Below, piece after piece: positions 1 through 8,889 of a DNA stretch of 64,000 nucleotides. Within the stretch, counting starts at the first letter, position 1. Each line of letters begins with the position of its first letter. The notes beneath the pieces are model-generated. The model was not told the origin of the DNA, made no database searches, and saw nothing but the letters and a program-made list of their open reading frames with translations. Source of the DNA: Dendrolimus kikuchii (taxonomy: Eukaryota > Arthropoda > Insecta > Lepidoptera > Lasiocampidae); contig CM034412.1 of NCBI GenBank assembly GCA_019925095.2, positions 4,796,001-4,860,000 on the forward strand, in the 5' to 3' direction. Made by a program: the position numbers and the translations under genes.

Positions 1-19
1 TATAATATACATATATACA

Positions 20-276
20 TACATACATAACTTCGCGCCAGTTCCCTTGCGGGGTAGGCACGAACAACAGAGCGCCATTTAGGCTTATTCTTACACACCT
101 CACTTGCTTCTTTGACATTCATAGCTCTTGTCATGCTTGCTCGTTTGTTCTTAAGGCTCCTGACATCACCTTTGCTAGTACACGATCAATTTTATCATGG
201 AAGGTGTGTCGTGGCCTTCCACGACTTCTGCATCCATCCACTTTTGCATTGTATATCTGTTTAGTCATTCTTTCAT
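20..276 (-). mobile_element. RTE-A LINE copy, 5'-truncated
   Basis: Minus-strand copy of the RTE-A family (described at 1946-2500). The CATA-repeat tail is at the left, followed by the codons of the conserved C-terminus, broken in places. It stops at the sequence encoding 'MTKQIYN', where (CA/TA)-rich DNA begins. The duplicated target site cannot be defined because both flanks are ATAC repeats. It lies in the last visible intron of the minus-strand host gene. Confidence 0.85.
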
Positions 277-300
277 ACACACATACATATGTATATATAC

Positions 301-563
301 TATCCGTGCAGGAACGGAGAAAGAATACGATTTCCTGTGGCCTGGCGGCCTTTCGTAAGAGGCAACTTAATAACTCTCAGCCAGGTGGTAGGGCATTTGC
401 CCGATTGGATGGCTACCACCCCTGGTCTAGAGCATGCCGCCATAACAACTTTCAGTTGTGTTCCGGCATTAGTGACCAGGTTACAGTCTCCCTTAACAGA
501 GCAGCAGCGCATTTGTAGCACCTTTGGCGTTTTAAATGTCACTTAGGTTGTAACCGGTTCTAC
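301..563 (+). mobile_element. SINE-B retroposon, 3' end decayed
   Basis: Starts with the family's fixed 5' end, TATCCGTGCAGGAACGGAG, and follows the consensus to about 540. The last part is diverged and there is no poly-A tail. SINE-B is a roughly 310-bp unit. It runs from TATCCGTGCAGG to CCTGCAATAAAAAA, with an AATAAA-like motif merging into the A tail. I see no convincing tRNA A/B boxes, so it may be a SINE of other origin or the 3' end of a LINE. The constant 5' start in many copies favours a SINE-like unit. Confidence 0.8.
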
Positions 564-1089
564 TTTTTTACCGATTTCCAAGCCTTCTTAACCGTTTTTT
601 AATCAAAATCCAATATATCTTTTGACACGATTATTAAAATATCTGAATCATACCTAAATACGCACATTTTATAAGAGCCCGTTCCCACTAATTCTTTAAT
701 TCTTTAACTTGTCGGGTTTCGGGCCCGACAAAAAATCGGCTTGTTTAATGGAAGAATCTTTATATGAAGCTGTTGACACTTATCCGACACCGGTTTTTTT
801 ATCGGCGCCGAAAAAAATGTGGGGTGTTTTGCCAGTTCTGTACGTCTGTAAAAATCGTGTCGGATTTCCTTCATTTATGAGTAAGTATGACGTTCACATA
901 ATGTCGGATGTTAGGCCCGGCAACCCTTCCTATTATTCTTCTTCTTACCTTAGAAATATCGACAACCTTTCTTCGGTACAAATGCAATCTCTAATTCTTG
1001 TATTTTAGTAATTCGTGTTCACTGATATTCGTGCCAATATATGGTTGAATGTAGTTATCGACATTCTAAAATAACTGAAGAACTTCATT
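564..1089. other. No gene seen; short hairpin
   Basis: Unannotatable AT-rich DNA. The one structure visible is an 8-bp perfect stem at 709-716 and 724-731 (TTGTCGGG / CCCGACAA, 7-nt loop). The open frame across 709-1008 has no recognisable motif and is not called. Confidence 0.4.
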
Positions 1090-1100
1090 TCGTAACATCT

Positions 1101-1172
1101 ATACATACATACATAACTTCACGCCAGTTCCCTTGCGGGGTAGGCACGAACAACAGAGCGCCATTTAGGCTC
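1101..1172 (-). mobile_element. RTE-A LINE copy, 72-bp stub
   Basis: Only the (CATA)n tail, the stop codon region and the codons for the last residues ('RSVVRAYPARELA') are present. It is flanked by an 11-bp duplication, TCGTAACATCT, at 1090-1100 and 1173-1183. This proves a separate insertion event by target-primed reverse transcription and extreme 5' truncation. Confidence 0.9.
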
Positions 1173-1183
1173 TCGTAACATCT

Positions 1184-1936
1184 CATTTCAGTTATTAAGT
1201 TCTGGAATGTTCTCAAAGTAAATCATTTGCTCTAGAATGGGTGAACCGAAAAATTTCTTTACTTGGCTTATTTTCTCTGTTTTCTTCTCAAATAACACAT
1301 CACAAAAATGGCTTCGTAGGCATCTATCTTGTACAGGAGCTTTGCGAAGAGTGGATAATTGGCTCCAACTTCGATCGAGTCCGACAACCGACAAATGTGA
1401 ATAGAGGCTCGACATCCGACAAGTGGGAACAAGCTGTAAGTGTACAAAACCTAAAAATAACATCAGTACCTAAGTGAAATAAGGCGCTATGAAATTCCTA
1501 GTCTAATAGATTGGTTTTGTCGGCAGCTTTGATGAAGTTACGTAAGTAAGTTCCCTATTACGTTCCAAAACGTGATAGCACAAAACAAAGATATATTTAA
1601 AAGAAAACATTATTTGATACTTATCGAAGTGAAATTTGAATAACAGTTTTGGATAATTGAAACTTTATTTTAACAGTTTTAGGCATGGCATATTAATGCC
1701 GGACTGCTGTACACGTCAACATTAACCTCGATACTCACGCTAAGCGTAGTAACGCATATTCTTACATCACTCAAAGCAGGGGAATACTTTCAGCCATATC
1801 ATGCTCACTGACTAAGATGAGTAAAACGGTGTATGTAATATGCCCTTTAGTCTACAATAGACTACCATATGAAAAAAAAATACAGTAAGCCTCAGTTATT
1901 TCAAAAACAGGACTTTATGATAATTTTAATATTATG
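1184..1936. other. No gene or recognised repeat
   Basis: AT-rich sequence with no coding frame I would support and no similarity to other parts of the window that I could see. Confidence 0.4.
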
Positions 1937-1945
1937 TAATTACAT

Positions 1946-2500
1946 ACATACTTCTAGGCGCTAAGAACCTCAGCCAGAAGGCCCAGCTCGCCATACACAA
2001 CGCGTTGCTGGTACCTACGCTCACGTATGGAAGCGAGAGTTGGGTATGGAAGAGAGAGCATGAAAGTAGAGTAAACGCGGTCGAGATGCGAACACTGCGC
2101 AAAATCTGCGGAGTGCCGCTCGCGGACCGCGTTCGTAATACCGAAGTAAGAAAGAGAGTTGGTCTGAAAGAGAGTGTCGGGGTGAAGGTAAGGAAAGGAA
2201 TGCTCCGGTGGTTCGAGCATGTGAAAAGAATGCATGATGAAAGAATGACTAAACAAATATACAATGCGTAAGTGGATGGATGCAGAAGTCGTGGAAGGTC
2301 ACGACACACCTTCCATGATCAAATTGATCGTGTACTAGCAGAAGGTGATGTCAGGAGCCTTAAGAACAGACGAGCGTGCATGACAAGAGTTATGAATGTC
2401 AAAGAAGCAAGTGAGGTGTGTAAGAATAAGCCTAAATGGCGCTCTGTTGATCGTGCCTACCCCGCAAGGGAACTGGCGTGAAGTTATGTATGTATGTATA
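1946..2500 (+). mobile_element. RTE-A LINE copy, longest in window
   Basis: The longest copy of the family. It encodes the C-terminus of a non-LTR retrotransposon reverse transcriptase. Motifs in order are YGSESW, EMRTLRKICG, a GLKES stretch, a MLRWFEHVKRM motif and GRSRHTFHDQID, ending ARELA-stop. The layout matches the thumb/C-terminal region of RTE-type 'endonuclease-reverse transcriptase' ORFs. A TAA codon at 2269-2271 splits the frame in this copy, and the 5' end is out of frame. The stop codon lies only four bases before the ATGT-repeat tail, so the 3' UTR is almost absent. That, with the microsatellite tail, is typical of RTE elements. TSD TAATTACAT is at 1937-1945 and 2501-2509. The clade assignment is by motif recognition only. 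Confidence 0.88.
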
Positions 2501-2509
2501 TAATTACAT

Positions 2510-2891
2510 TATGTGTGTACTTTGTATATTTGCTTTTGCTATTGTTGGTATTAGTGGACGCTGGCAGTAGTTTGTTGTTAGAGTGTTGGTGCTTTTGTGT
2601 AGTAGGGTGAAGAAAATACACCTTGTAGTTGCTTGCATTCTTGTAATTCTTGAGCTTGGATCCTGATCCCTTTGTTCAACTTAGTGGTAGTTGATATCAT
2701 ATGTTGCGACTGTTAGCAACTCATTGCAACTTGCAACTCGAGCATAAAGTATTTGTGAGCGTTATTTGTACTAATATTAAAGTTTTAAGTATTAAATTGT
2801 ATACTAAGTAAATGACTTGTAACTTAAACCAAAGTCGAAAGAAGTCCTTGCTAATAAGATTATTGCCTTGGGCTTATAATAAAGTACTGAC
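2510..2891. other. Intronic DNA, nothing recognised
   Basis: Lies directly downstream (minus strand) of the 2892-3002 exon; its first bases, GTCAGT, form the splice donor. No repeat or coding signal is seen. Confidence 0.4.
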
Positions 2892-3002
2892 CGTGGCACC
2901 AGCCTGCTGGCACTCGGAGCTGCCAGCCTCCCGCTCACCATCAACGCAGAAGTAACATTTGTCTGGCGGCTTCCAGTCCGTGGGCTCCTCTGGCACTTCC
3001 AC
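2892..3002 (-). CDS. Internal exon of an unrecognised host gene (exon B)
   Basis: Exactly 37 codons, open in one frame, bounded by a pyrimidine-rich acceptor (TTTTTTACAAG, ending at 3003) and a good donor (GTCAGT, starting at 2891). The peptide includes WKPPDKCYFC and, further on, SSECQQAGAT. It thus has a CxxC pair and one further cysteine, which could be half of a small zinc-binding module. Both ends are phase 0. The exon 4493-4755 on the same strand also ends in phase 0, so the two join without a shift across a 1,490-bp intron. Codon use (GC-rich third positions: GTG, GAG, CCC, TGC) differs from the surrounding repeats and suggests purifying selection. I do not recognise the family. Confidence 0.7.
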
Positions 3003-3167
3003 CTTGTAAAAAAGACAATCAATTCAATAACTGGACCCAGTTATGCAGAAAATCACAAACTTACAAATAATTAATTATCAAAAACCAACTTAACAAGGCC
3101 TAAAGCGGTCGTCTTTGGAGAATCGCTTACTGAAACTGACCCGTGTCTAGATCTAGGTACTGGTTTT

Positions 3168-3497
3168 TACCCGTGTAGGAACGGAGAAAGAATACAATTT
3201 CCTGCGGCCAGGCAGACTGTCGTAAGAGGCGCAAAACAACCCACTGCCAGGTGGTAGGATGTTTGGCCGACAGGATGGCTACTACCCCTGGTTTAGAATA
3301 TGCCGCTATATCAACCTTGAGTTGTGTTCCGGCATTAGTGACCAGGTTCCAATCTCCCTTACGGGAATAGCAGCTAATTTGTTGCATTTTTGGTGTTGCA
3401 AATGTTCATAGGCGATGGTAACCGTTTTCCATCACACCTGATGGAAAGTCCGTCGAGGCCGTCTGCCTGTCTGCTGAACTCATGCAATAAAAAAAAA
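3168..3497 (+). mobile_element. SINE-B, full length
   Basis: A complete but diverged unit from ACCCGTGTAGGAACGGAG to CATGCAATAAAAAAAAA. Sits inside the intron between exons B and A of the host gene, in the opposite orientation to that gene. Confidence 0.85.
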
Positions 3498-3639
3498 TGG
3501 TAGTCATAAGGCATAGCATAAACTTCCAAATTATGTTGATACATGTCATGTTCGGCGAGTCTGCAAAAACGACCTCTGATCAAAAAATGGTAAGTAGGTC
3601 AAGATAATTATAAATAATTCTAGGAGACTGGGCGAGTGG

Positions 3640-3983
3640 ATTCCTATTACAGATGGTGAGAAAGGGCCGGAAGAGCCACTACGCTCACCTCCAACTATTG
3701 ACATAGTAGAATTGGGAGTGGTCGGAGAACCCCAGTGAATCACACCTAAGGTGCTCTATTCCTAGGGGCAACACAATTTGACAGGTTGTGCCGAGGCATC
3801 GCGGCGAACTCAAATCCCGTAGAGCCTCACAAAGAAGTGGAGGGACACTGGTGTGGATTTAGTGGGTCTGTAGCATCACAACTCCTTTCTCGATGAAAGT
3901 TATGCAGAGCCGATCCCTGGGCGCACATATACCCCTTGTACAGCTCTCTTCAGGTTACTAGGGGATGCTTAAGTGCATTCCCC
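3640..3983 (+). mobile_element. R1-clade-like LINE 3' tail
   Basis: A relatively GC-rich island sharing short motifs with other R1-like tails here, notably 'GATTTAGTGGGTC' near 3858 and 'GTGCATTCCCCCGTTATA' near its 3' end. It has no coding sequence. Its right end abuts the next LINE remnant. Assignment rests on similarity to 15225-15740 and 31767-32229. Confidence 0.5.
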
Positions 3984-4011
3984 CGTTATACATACCTTCA
4001 TATTGTCTCGC

Positions 4012-4444
4012 CTAATTCCCTTTGTGGTAAGCAGAGACGATGGATCTCCACCTGCTACGATCCTGACAAACACTCTTCGCTTCATCAACTTTCATTAATC
4101 TTTTCATACATACACGCTTATTTAAACTACTTTTCATGTGACCTTTCTTCAAAATATCTTCAATTTGATCATGCTGAGTACGTCTCGGTCTACCGGCACG
4201 GACTCTGTCTCATTGCTGTCATATACTTGTTTTGTGATTCTGCTTTCATTCATTCTCTCTAGCTGCCCAAAATACCTTAATATTCTTTTTTCAACTCTTG
4301 TCACTACATCTTCTTTCAATCCACAACGTTCCCTTATCGCACTATTTCTTATCATATCACTTACATTAACCTTGCATATACTTCTCGAAGCTCTCATTTC
4401 AACTGCGTTTATCCTACTTTCATGCTTCCCCCGATATAAAAAAG
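4012..4444 (-). pseudogene. Second RTE-type LINE, RT C-terminus, frameshifted
   Basis: Minus-strand remnant related to RTE-A but clearly a different family. Motifs are KHESRINAVEMRA, RERCGLKEDVVTRVE, a YFGQLERMNESR stretch and 'GRPRRTQHDQIEDIL', ending near 'SAYHKGN'-stop at 4012. A single frameshift near 4195 separates 'TKQVYDSN' from the GRPRR motif. A short ATAC-rich tail lies just beyond the stop (about 3985-4005). It ends 50 bp from the donor of host exon A, so the element sits at the very start of that intron without breaking the splice site. Confidence 0.8.
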
Positions 4445-4492
4445 GACAATAAATTCTCATTTCCAGAAAAAGAAGTAAAAGAACACACCAAC

Positions 4493-4755
4493 CTTTGGTT
4501 GGGTCGCCGGCCTTTTGATGAGGGATTCTAATATAGTTTCGGTGCGTCGTTCTTTTTGTTCTTCTTCTTTCGGCCGGTCGTCTTCTGGTGCGTTGATCTG
4601 CTCTATGGTCTTTATCTTGAGGGCTGGGGGCGCGTCGGTGGAAGGCATTGACTCCTCCTCGCTTGACTGCTCCAGTTCTCTTTTCGGTACTAATGCGTCT
4701 TGATATAATTTCCATTTTCTTCGACCCATCAACTCCTCTGCCACCCGTTCTAGAC
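4493..4755 (-). CDS. Internal exon of an unrecognised host gene (exon A)
   Basis: Open for 87 codons plus two leading bases. The acceptor is TTTTTCCAG (AG ending at 4756) and the donor is AAAG|GTTGGT (intron from 4492). The peptide begins LERVAEELMGRRKWKLYQDA, then a serine/glutamate-rich stretch (EQSSEEESMPS), a proline patch, KIKTIEQI, and a highly charged KEEEQKERRTETILES segment ending RPATQPK. It looks like a disordered, charged linker of a nuclear or scaffold protein with a helical basic patch (GRRKWK) at its start; that is inference from composition. It leaves in phase 0 and is compatible with exon B at 2892-3002. I do not recognise the gene. The start codon and upstream exons are not identified. 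Confidence 0.72.
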
Positions 4756-4914
4756 CTGGAAAAACAAAAGAACCACTTGTTTAGATGGAAAGTGATTTAT
4801 CAAACTTTTTCTCACGATTATGGGAAATATTAGGTAGTAATGTAATGTGATGGTAATGTTTCTATTAAAAAAAAAGGTTATTTGCAGAATGCAATAAAAA
4901 AATACATTGTTATA

Positions 4915-5100
4915 GATGGATAATTCTTTATTACTATTATTATTTTATATTAGCAGATACAAACAGAAATAGAAAAAGAAATGTGATAGTACAACGGGCG
5001 GCCTTATCGCTTCTTAGCGATAAGGTCTTCCAGGCAACCCTTGGCAGGGATTGATAGAATTTTAATACAAACGGTGGTGTAGTTAATAAATAAATAATGA
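4915..5100 (-). mobile_element. LINE 3' tail ('gttgcctggaagagatcgc' family)
   Basis: The reverse complement shows the recurrent tail 'GGTTGCCTGGAAGACC...TCGCTAAGAAGCGATAAGG', ending in a TAA/TAATA-rich tract. Related tails occur at 14498-14745, 27945-28030, 29580-29745 and 36615-36700. The ...ATCGCTTnTTAGCGAT... core forms a short hairpin in this copy. Confidence 0.7.
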
Positions 5101-5235
5101 CGAATGATAAATAAACATGGTACACATAAGTACAAAATAAATATATATACATATGTATATACACACGATATAAACATATATATACTTTTATAATAGCTTT
5201 AGAAATTATTACACACAAAAGAAATGCTTCTGAAC

Positions 5236-6476
5236 AAATTTTTTTTCAAGGGGAAATCCGTTTGCGACACCCTGCCGCGTGGAGACGACGGCGGGGCAGT
5301 GTGGGACTCACCGGCCAGATGGGCTGCCGGAATACCCACTAAAACCCCTTGGTCCTTCTGTCGCCATGTGTCAGGGCCCCGGGACGTGCGCGAGCTTTTT
5401 GCCGCGACCCCGACTGACGTGGTCCCACCCCTGCGGACAAGCCTCTACTGCTGCAATCTGTGATTGAGAGAGGCGCTGGCAGAACATCGACGCGCCCACT
5501 ACTCAGCGGCTTGAATGCAGGTGACGGCCTAGCGACTCCGCGGATCGTCACCCGCTGCCGCACTTTTACGGCGACCGAAGGTCATGAGTCGTCTGGCGCC
5601 GAGTTCTATTGTTGCGGCGGGAGATGAGCACGGCTGTTCGCTCCCTCTCCCGCTCCGCCGCCTCCTTGGCGGACATAACAGTCTCGCAGAAGGAGACAAC
5701 GGCGTCCCAGCCAGGTTGGCTCCCGACCATGGCTTGAACTACGGCTGAGAGCGACTCGCGCGGACTCGCCCCAAGCTGAGCATACTTGGATAGTGTGCAT
5801 CGCTGTCTCTTCGAAGCTATCACTGCAGTGGTAGCATCTTGACGGATTCTCACGCCCTATGCAGCACAGGTAACTCCCGAAGCAGTCGTGTCCGGTGAGG
5901 ACCTGTGTCAAGGTACCGTGTTTTCGGTTGACCCATGATTGCACAACTGGCCTTACTGCCGCTATTGTGACATGGCCTGCGCTGGATTGTGCGAGTCGTG
6001 TCACCCACTCCACCATGAGATACTGTCGGAACTCTGACCTCTTGGCCTTAATTTCGCGGGGCGCGGGTCGGAAGTCCCGGAGGAGGGCGTCCTTGCGCCA
6101 CTCGTATAGCCGCTTAAGGACTCTCGTTTCTGGGACCCACGGTGGGGATCCGGCAAGAAGGGAAGCCGCCTCGATGGAGATCGTGCGATACCCCCTTATT
6201 GCCCTGATAGCCAGCGCGCGTTGCGGTTTGCGTAGCAACGCATTATTCTTGGCCGTCAGGGACTCCGGCCATATCGGGGCCCCATATATGGCCATGGATC
6301 GTACGAACCCTTCGAACAATTTTCGGCAAGGGGCGCCAGGCTCCCCCAGGTTGGGCAGGAGCCGTGATAAGGCGCCAGCCGCCCCCATGAGTCTGGGGGC
6401 CAGCTGCTTGAAATGTGCGGAAACTGGCATCGGCTGTCAAGGACGACCCCGAGATACTTCATCTTTGTTTCGACGC
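5236..6476 (-). mobile_element. R1-clade LINE, 5'-truncated, with TSD
   Basis: A 1.24-kb insertion read on the minus strand: reverse transcriptase C-terminus, then a GC-rich 3' UTR, then poly-A (plus-strand T run at 5239-5246). It is flanked by the 13-bp duplication AATGCTTCTGAAC at 5223-5235 and 6477-6489. The 3' UTR contains the 'TTTTAGTGGGTATTCC' box shared by other R1-like tails in this window. The GC content contrasts sharply with its flanks. R1 elements proper insert in 28S rDNA; this is one of the dispersed relatives. Confidence 0.88.
5566..6476 (-). pseudogene. R1-clade reverse transcriptase C-terminus, two frameshifts
   Basis: Three consecutive frames make up one degraded ORF. The first (from about 6476) carries KMKYLGVVLDS. 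The second (to about 5755) carries APRLMGAAGALSRLLPN, YGAPIW, an RGYRTISIEAA motif, LAGSPPW and a zinc-knuckle-like CX2CX9HX4C. The third carries 'AVVSFCETVMSAKEAAERER' and ends at 5566. The order and the Cys-His motif are those of R1-clade ORF2 C-termini. Two frameshifts, near 6425 and 5750, mean it is dead. The polymerase core and endonuclease are absent (5' truncation). The 5606-6430 part alone reads as a 274-residue open frame. Confidence 0.85.
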
Positions 6477-6489
6477 AATGCTTCTGAAC

Positions 6490-6720
6490 CAGATTTTTAT
6501 TATCAGTTTTATTTCGGTCCAAATTGGACCTATGTTTAAACATCGGTTTTATTGACTCTCTAATCTGTGGTGCACAATTTTAAACTCGTATCTCATTCTC
6601 TCGTAGGCTTGGTCCTATAGATTTGTGTTTATCTCTTTTTGGTGTCGCTTTTTTGTTTTATCTAGTTTCAAATCACAACGATTCTAAAGAAGTTTCACTT
6701 CTAAAATACATATTCCTTTG
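6490..6720 (+). repeat. Interspersed repeat K, copy 1
   Basis: A 230-bp segment starting near CAGTTTTATTTCGGTCCAAA matches the reverse complement of 11895-12172 at roughly three bases in four. It was the target of the R1-clade insertion to its left. Neither copy has an intact frame; the origin (LINE remnant or DNA element) is undecided. Confidence 0.65.
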
Positions 6721-6947
6721 AAACGCATAAAATATTATTTCGTTTATTCATAACAATGAATATTTAAACAAGAAAGAAAAAAAACATTGAATATTAACAA
6801 GGAAATAAATTATAATAACTTGGTCTAGTTAAAATTTGAAATTTTTAATAGTTCCGTAACTATTTTGACAAAACGGAACTCGTAAACTCGTCAATATAGG
6901 AGGTAGTTTCATATAAATGCTTCCTTTAAAAATCTGTATCAAAATTA

Positions 6948-7262
6948 GGCTACCAAAGTATTTTCTTAAGTTTTCCCGACTAGTAAATATAAAAAACTAC
7001 GATTTAACGTTTTTAAGCGGCGGTATTTTATTTGATTTTTATCATTCCGACGTTTCACTCAATTTTTTAGTAGCCGTGATCACAGAAGACAGAGATGTCA
7101 AGCTTCTAAGAGTATTGTTAAAGTTTTTATTTAGCCTACCCCCAACTTGTTTATTTCAATTATTTAGTTTTCATTTTTGTCTATGGTTATTATTTCCTCT
7201 ATGGGAGCCTAATCTATACTACTGAAAAGTGACCGAAACTGCGGAATAATAAATATCAAATA
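6948..7262. mobile_element. GCCGAAACGTCGG-type element (D), rearranged copy
   Basis: Carries the family's terminal segment (TATTTTCTTAAGTTTTC..GACTAGT), then the family interior in inverted orientation ('ATTCCGACGTTTCAC', GTGATCAC), and ends with the diagnostic segment again in direct orientation ('GTGACCGAAACTGCGG'). This head-to-head arrangement differs from copies at 28350-28773 and 34549-34950. The open frame across it (6917-7225) has no domain. Confidence 0.6.
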
Positions 7263-7414
7263 AAACACTGCTGGATATCTATAATTTTAGAAGATAGCTT
7301 AATTAATATTCATAGTGAAAGTATAATCTAGAAAAAAAGAAAGACTTTTTTTGAAGAAATAGCGACGTAATTACATCCCTTATACATTATTATATACAGA
7401 GCATATTTTGAGAA

Positions 7415-7707
7415 TTTAGCGTAATGGCTAGCGCACGCGGCCCGAACTCAGAGGGCGCGGGTTCGATCCTGGCCGGAACGCATGCACCACTTAGTCAGTT
7501 AGTTTTCTGATCTAATGTGCATATTGTTACAATTACCACATGCTAACAACGGTGAAGGATAACATCGTCATGCAACCTGCACATCGAGATAACCGACGTG
7601 TCAAACCTGCCAAGCCGCCTTGGACAAGCGTGGCGGGTATACTGTCCGTTCCCTATAATGGGAGGCCCCAGCCCAGCAGTGGGACATTTATAGGCTGATA
7701 TTGTAAA
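7415..7707 (+). mobile_element. tRNA-derived SINE (tSINE-1), full length
   Basis: The tRNA-like head has an A-box-like TAGCGTAATGG (7417-7427) and a B-box-like GGTTCGATCC (7460-7469). The body runs through 'GTGCATATTGTTACAATTAC'. The 3' end is the Lepidoptera-typical GCCCAGCAGTGGGACATT-TATAGGCTG tail that SINEs share with partner LINEs. Partial copies are at 12627, 61402 and 61575. Confidence 0.85.
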
Positions 7708-7731
7708 TTATATTATTTATTTTCAGCAAAC

Positions 7732-7802
7732 AAGGTTTGCACTCGGCATATTGTTGTGCCGGAATTATATCCGACACAACGCCCATTTGCAGTGCAAACC
7801 TT
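7732..7802. repeat. 71-nt imperfect hairpin (twin of 18841-18911)
   Basis: Outer arms AAGGTTTGCACT / AGTGCAAACCTT (7732-7743, 7791-7802) are perfectly complementary. After an internal loop come inner arms GTTGTGCCGGA / TCCGACACAAC (7753-7763, 7770-7780) with one mismatch and a 6-nt loop. The size and architecture match the 18841-18911 hairpin. It may be part of a LINE 3' UTR or a foldback element; pre-miRNA-like by shape only. Confidence 0.7.
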
Positions 7803-8437
7803 CCTTTTGTCGTAAGACCAAATTTTGTTAAACTAATTCTACTTGTGTAATATTTAATTAGTAAATCAATTAAATAAATTTAAATAAAACCAACAATAAA
7901 TTATTAAATTCATCTCTAAATTTATTTTGTGTTGGCGTCGATATTTATAGATATTTGTACATGTTATAGAAAAAAACTCTATCCAAGTACAATTCGGTTC
8001 ATAAAATCAAAGACATAGTTTGACACCTTCATAATCATATTAATAATAATTAACATACATAAAGTGGAAAAAACTTATTATAAAAAGTCAGTAACTTTCT
8101 TTGACGTGTCAACGAACCCGTTTCAACTCAATTTATAGTGATGTTTTCGTCGGCAGCCAGTAAATAATTATCGAATCTTAATTTATACTCATATTTATTG
8201 CTTAAACGATAAACTTTCCTTCGCGTTGGCAGCGCTTGTGTGAATTTCTAAACATGTGATAATAGTGGCGGTTGAATGGCTTTTTAAGTAGTTTATACTT
8301 TATTTAAATTCAAAATAGAATACGTTAGTGATATATAAACTCTGTATTGTTGGTACCTTCTTTAAAATTATTTTTCTTTTTTTTTTAGTTTGTTTATGTT
8401 TCTTTTTTCATTTTATATGTTTAATCTCTATTCTCTT
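7803..8437. other. No gene seen
   Basis: AT-rich, without supported coding frames or recognised repeats. Confidence 0.4.
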
Positions 8438-8880
8438 CAAACAAATATTTGGTTCTTAATTTCTAGTACATCCTTCCTTTCTATTATTATGTTATTGTTT
8501 ACTGCTACACACCTTCCATGATCAAATTGATCGTGTACTAGCAGAAGGTGATGTCAGGAGCCTTAAGAACAGACGAGCTTGCATGACAAGAGTTATGAAT
8601 GTCAAAGACGCAAGTGAGGTGTGTAAGAATGAGCCTAAATGGCACTCTGTTGTTCGTGCCTACCCCGCAAGGGAACTGGCGTGAAGTTATGTATGTATGT
8701 ATGTTTACTGCTAGTTTTTTCTCGACATTTTGGAATGGAAAGATTATTTAAAATAACACGAAACAAATATTTGCTTTTTAATTTCTAGTACATCCTTCCT
8801 TTCTATTATTATGTTATTTTTTTACTGCTAGTTTCTTCTCAACATTAGGAATAGAGAGATTATTTAAAATAACACGAAAT
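8438..8880. repeat. Tandem duplication of unique sequence, first unit split by RTE-A
   Basis: The segment starting AAACAAATATTTG and containing TTTCTAGTACATCCTTCCTT occurs twice in a row (about 8438-8760 and 8761-8880). The first unit is longer only because an RTE-A copy with its own TSD sits inside it. The second unit lacks the insertion, so it preserves the empty site. Confidence 0.75.
8508..8701 (+). mobile_element. RTE-A LINE copy, 194 bp, with 12-bp TSD
   Basis: Starts within the HTFHDQID codons and ends in the ATGT tail. TSD TGTTTACTGCTA is at 8496-8507 and 8702-8713. It encodes the C-terminal 60 residues in frame with few changes ('KDASEVCKNEP'). Confidence 0.92.
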
Positions 8881-8889
8881 ACTTTACTA

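Noticed and set aside
1932..2309. 125-codon minus-strand open frame and similar 'MCRGLPRLLHPS' frames
   Set aside because: Antisense of the RTE-A C-terminus; recurs at every RTE-A copy.
4457..4493. Extension of host exon A to 4457
   Set aside because: The open frame continues past the donor into F/W-rich sequence (VGVFFYFFFW), which is the intron; GTTGGT at 4492 is the better boundary.
5895..6539. 214-codon plus-strand open frame
   Set aside because: Antisense shadow of the R1-clade reverse transcriptase remnant, which has clear family motifs on the minus strand.
6917..7225. 102-codon open frame
   Set aside because: Falls inside the rearranged D repeat; no domain and no conservation between D copies in this frame.
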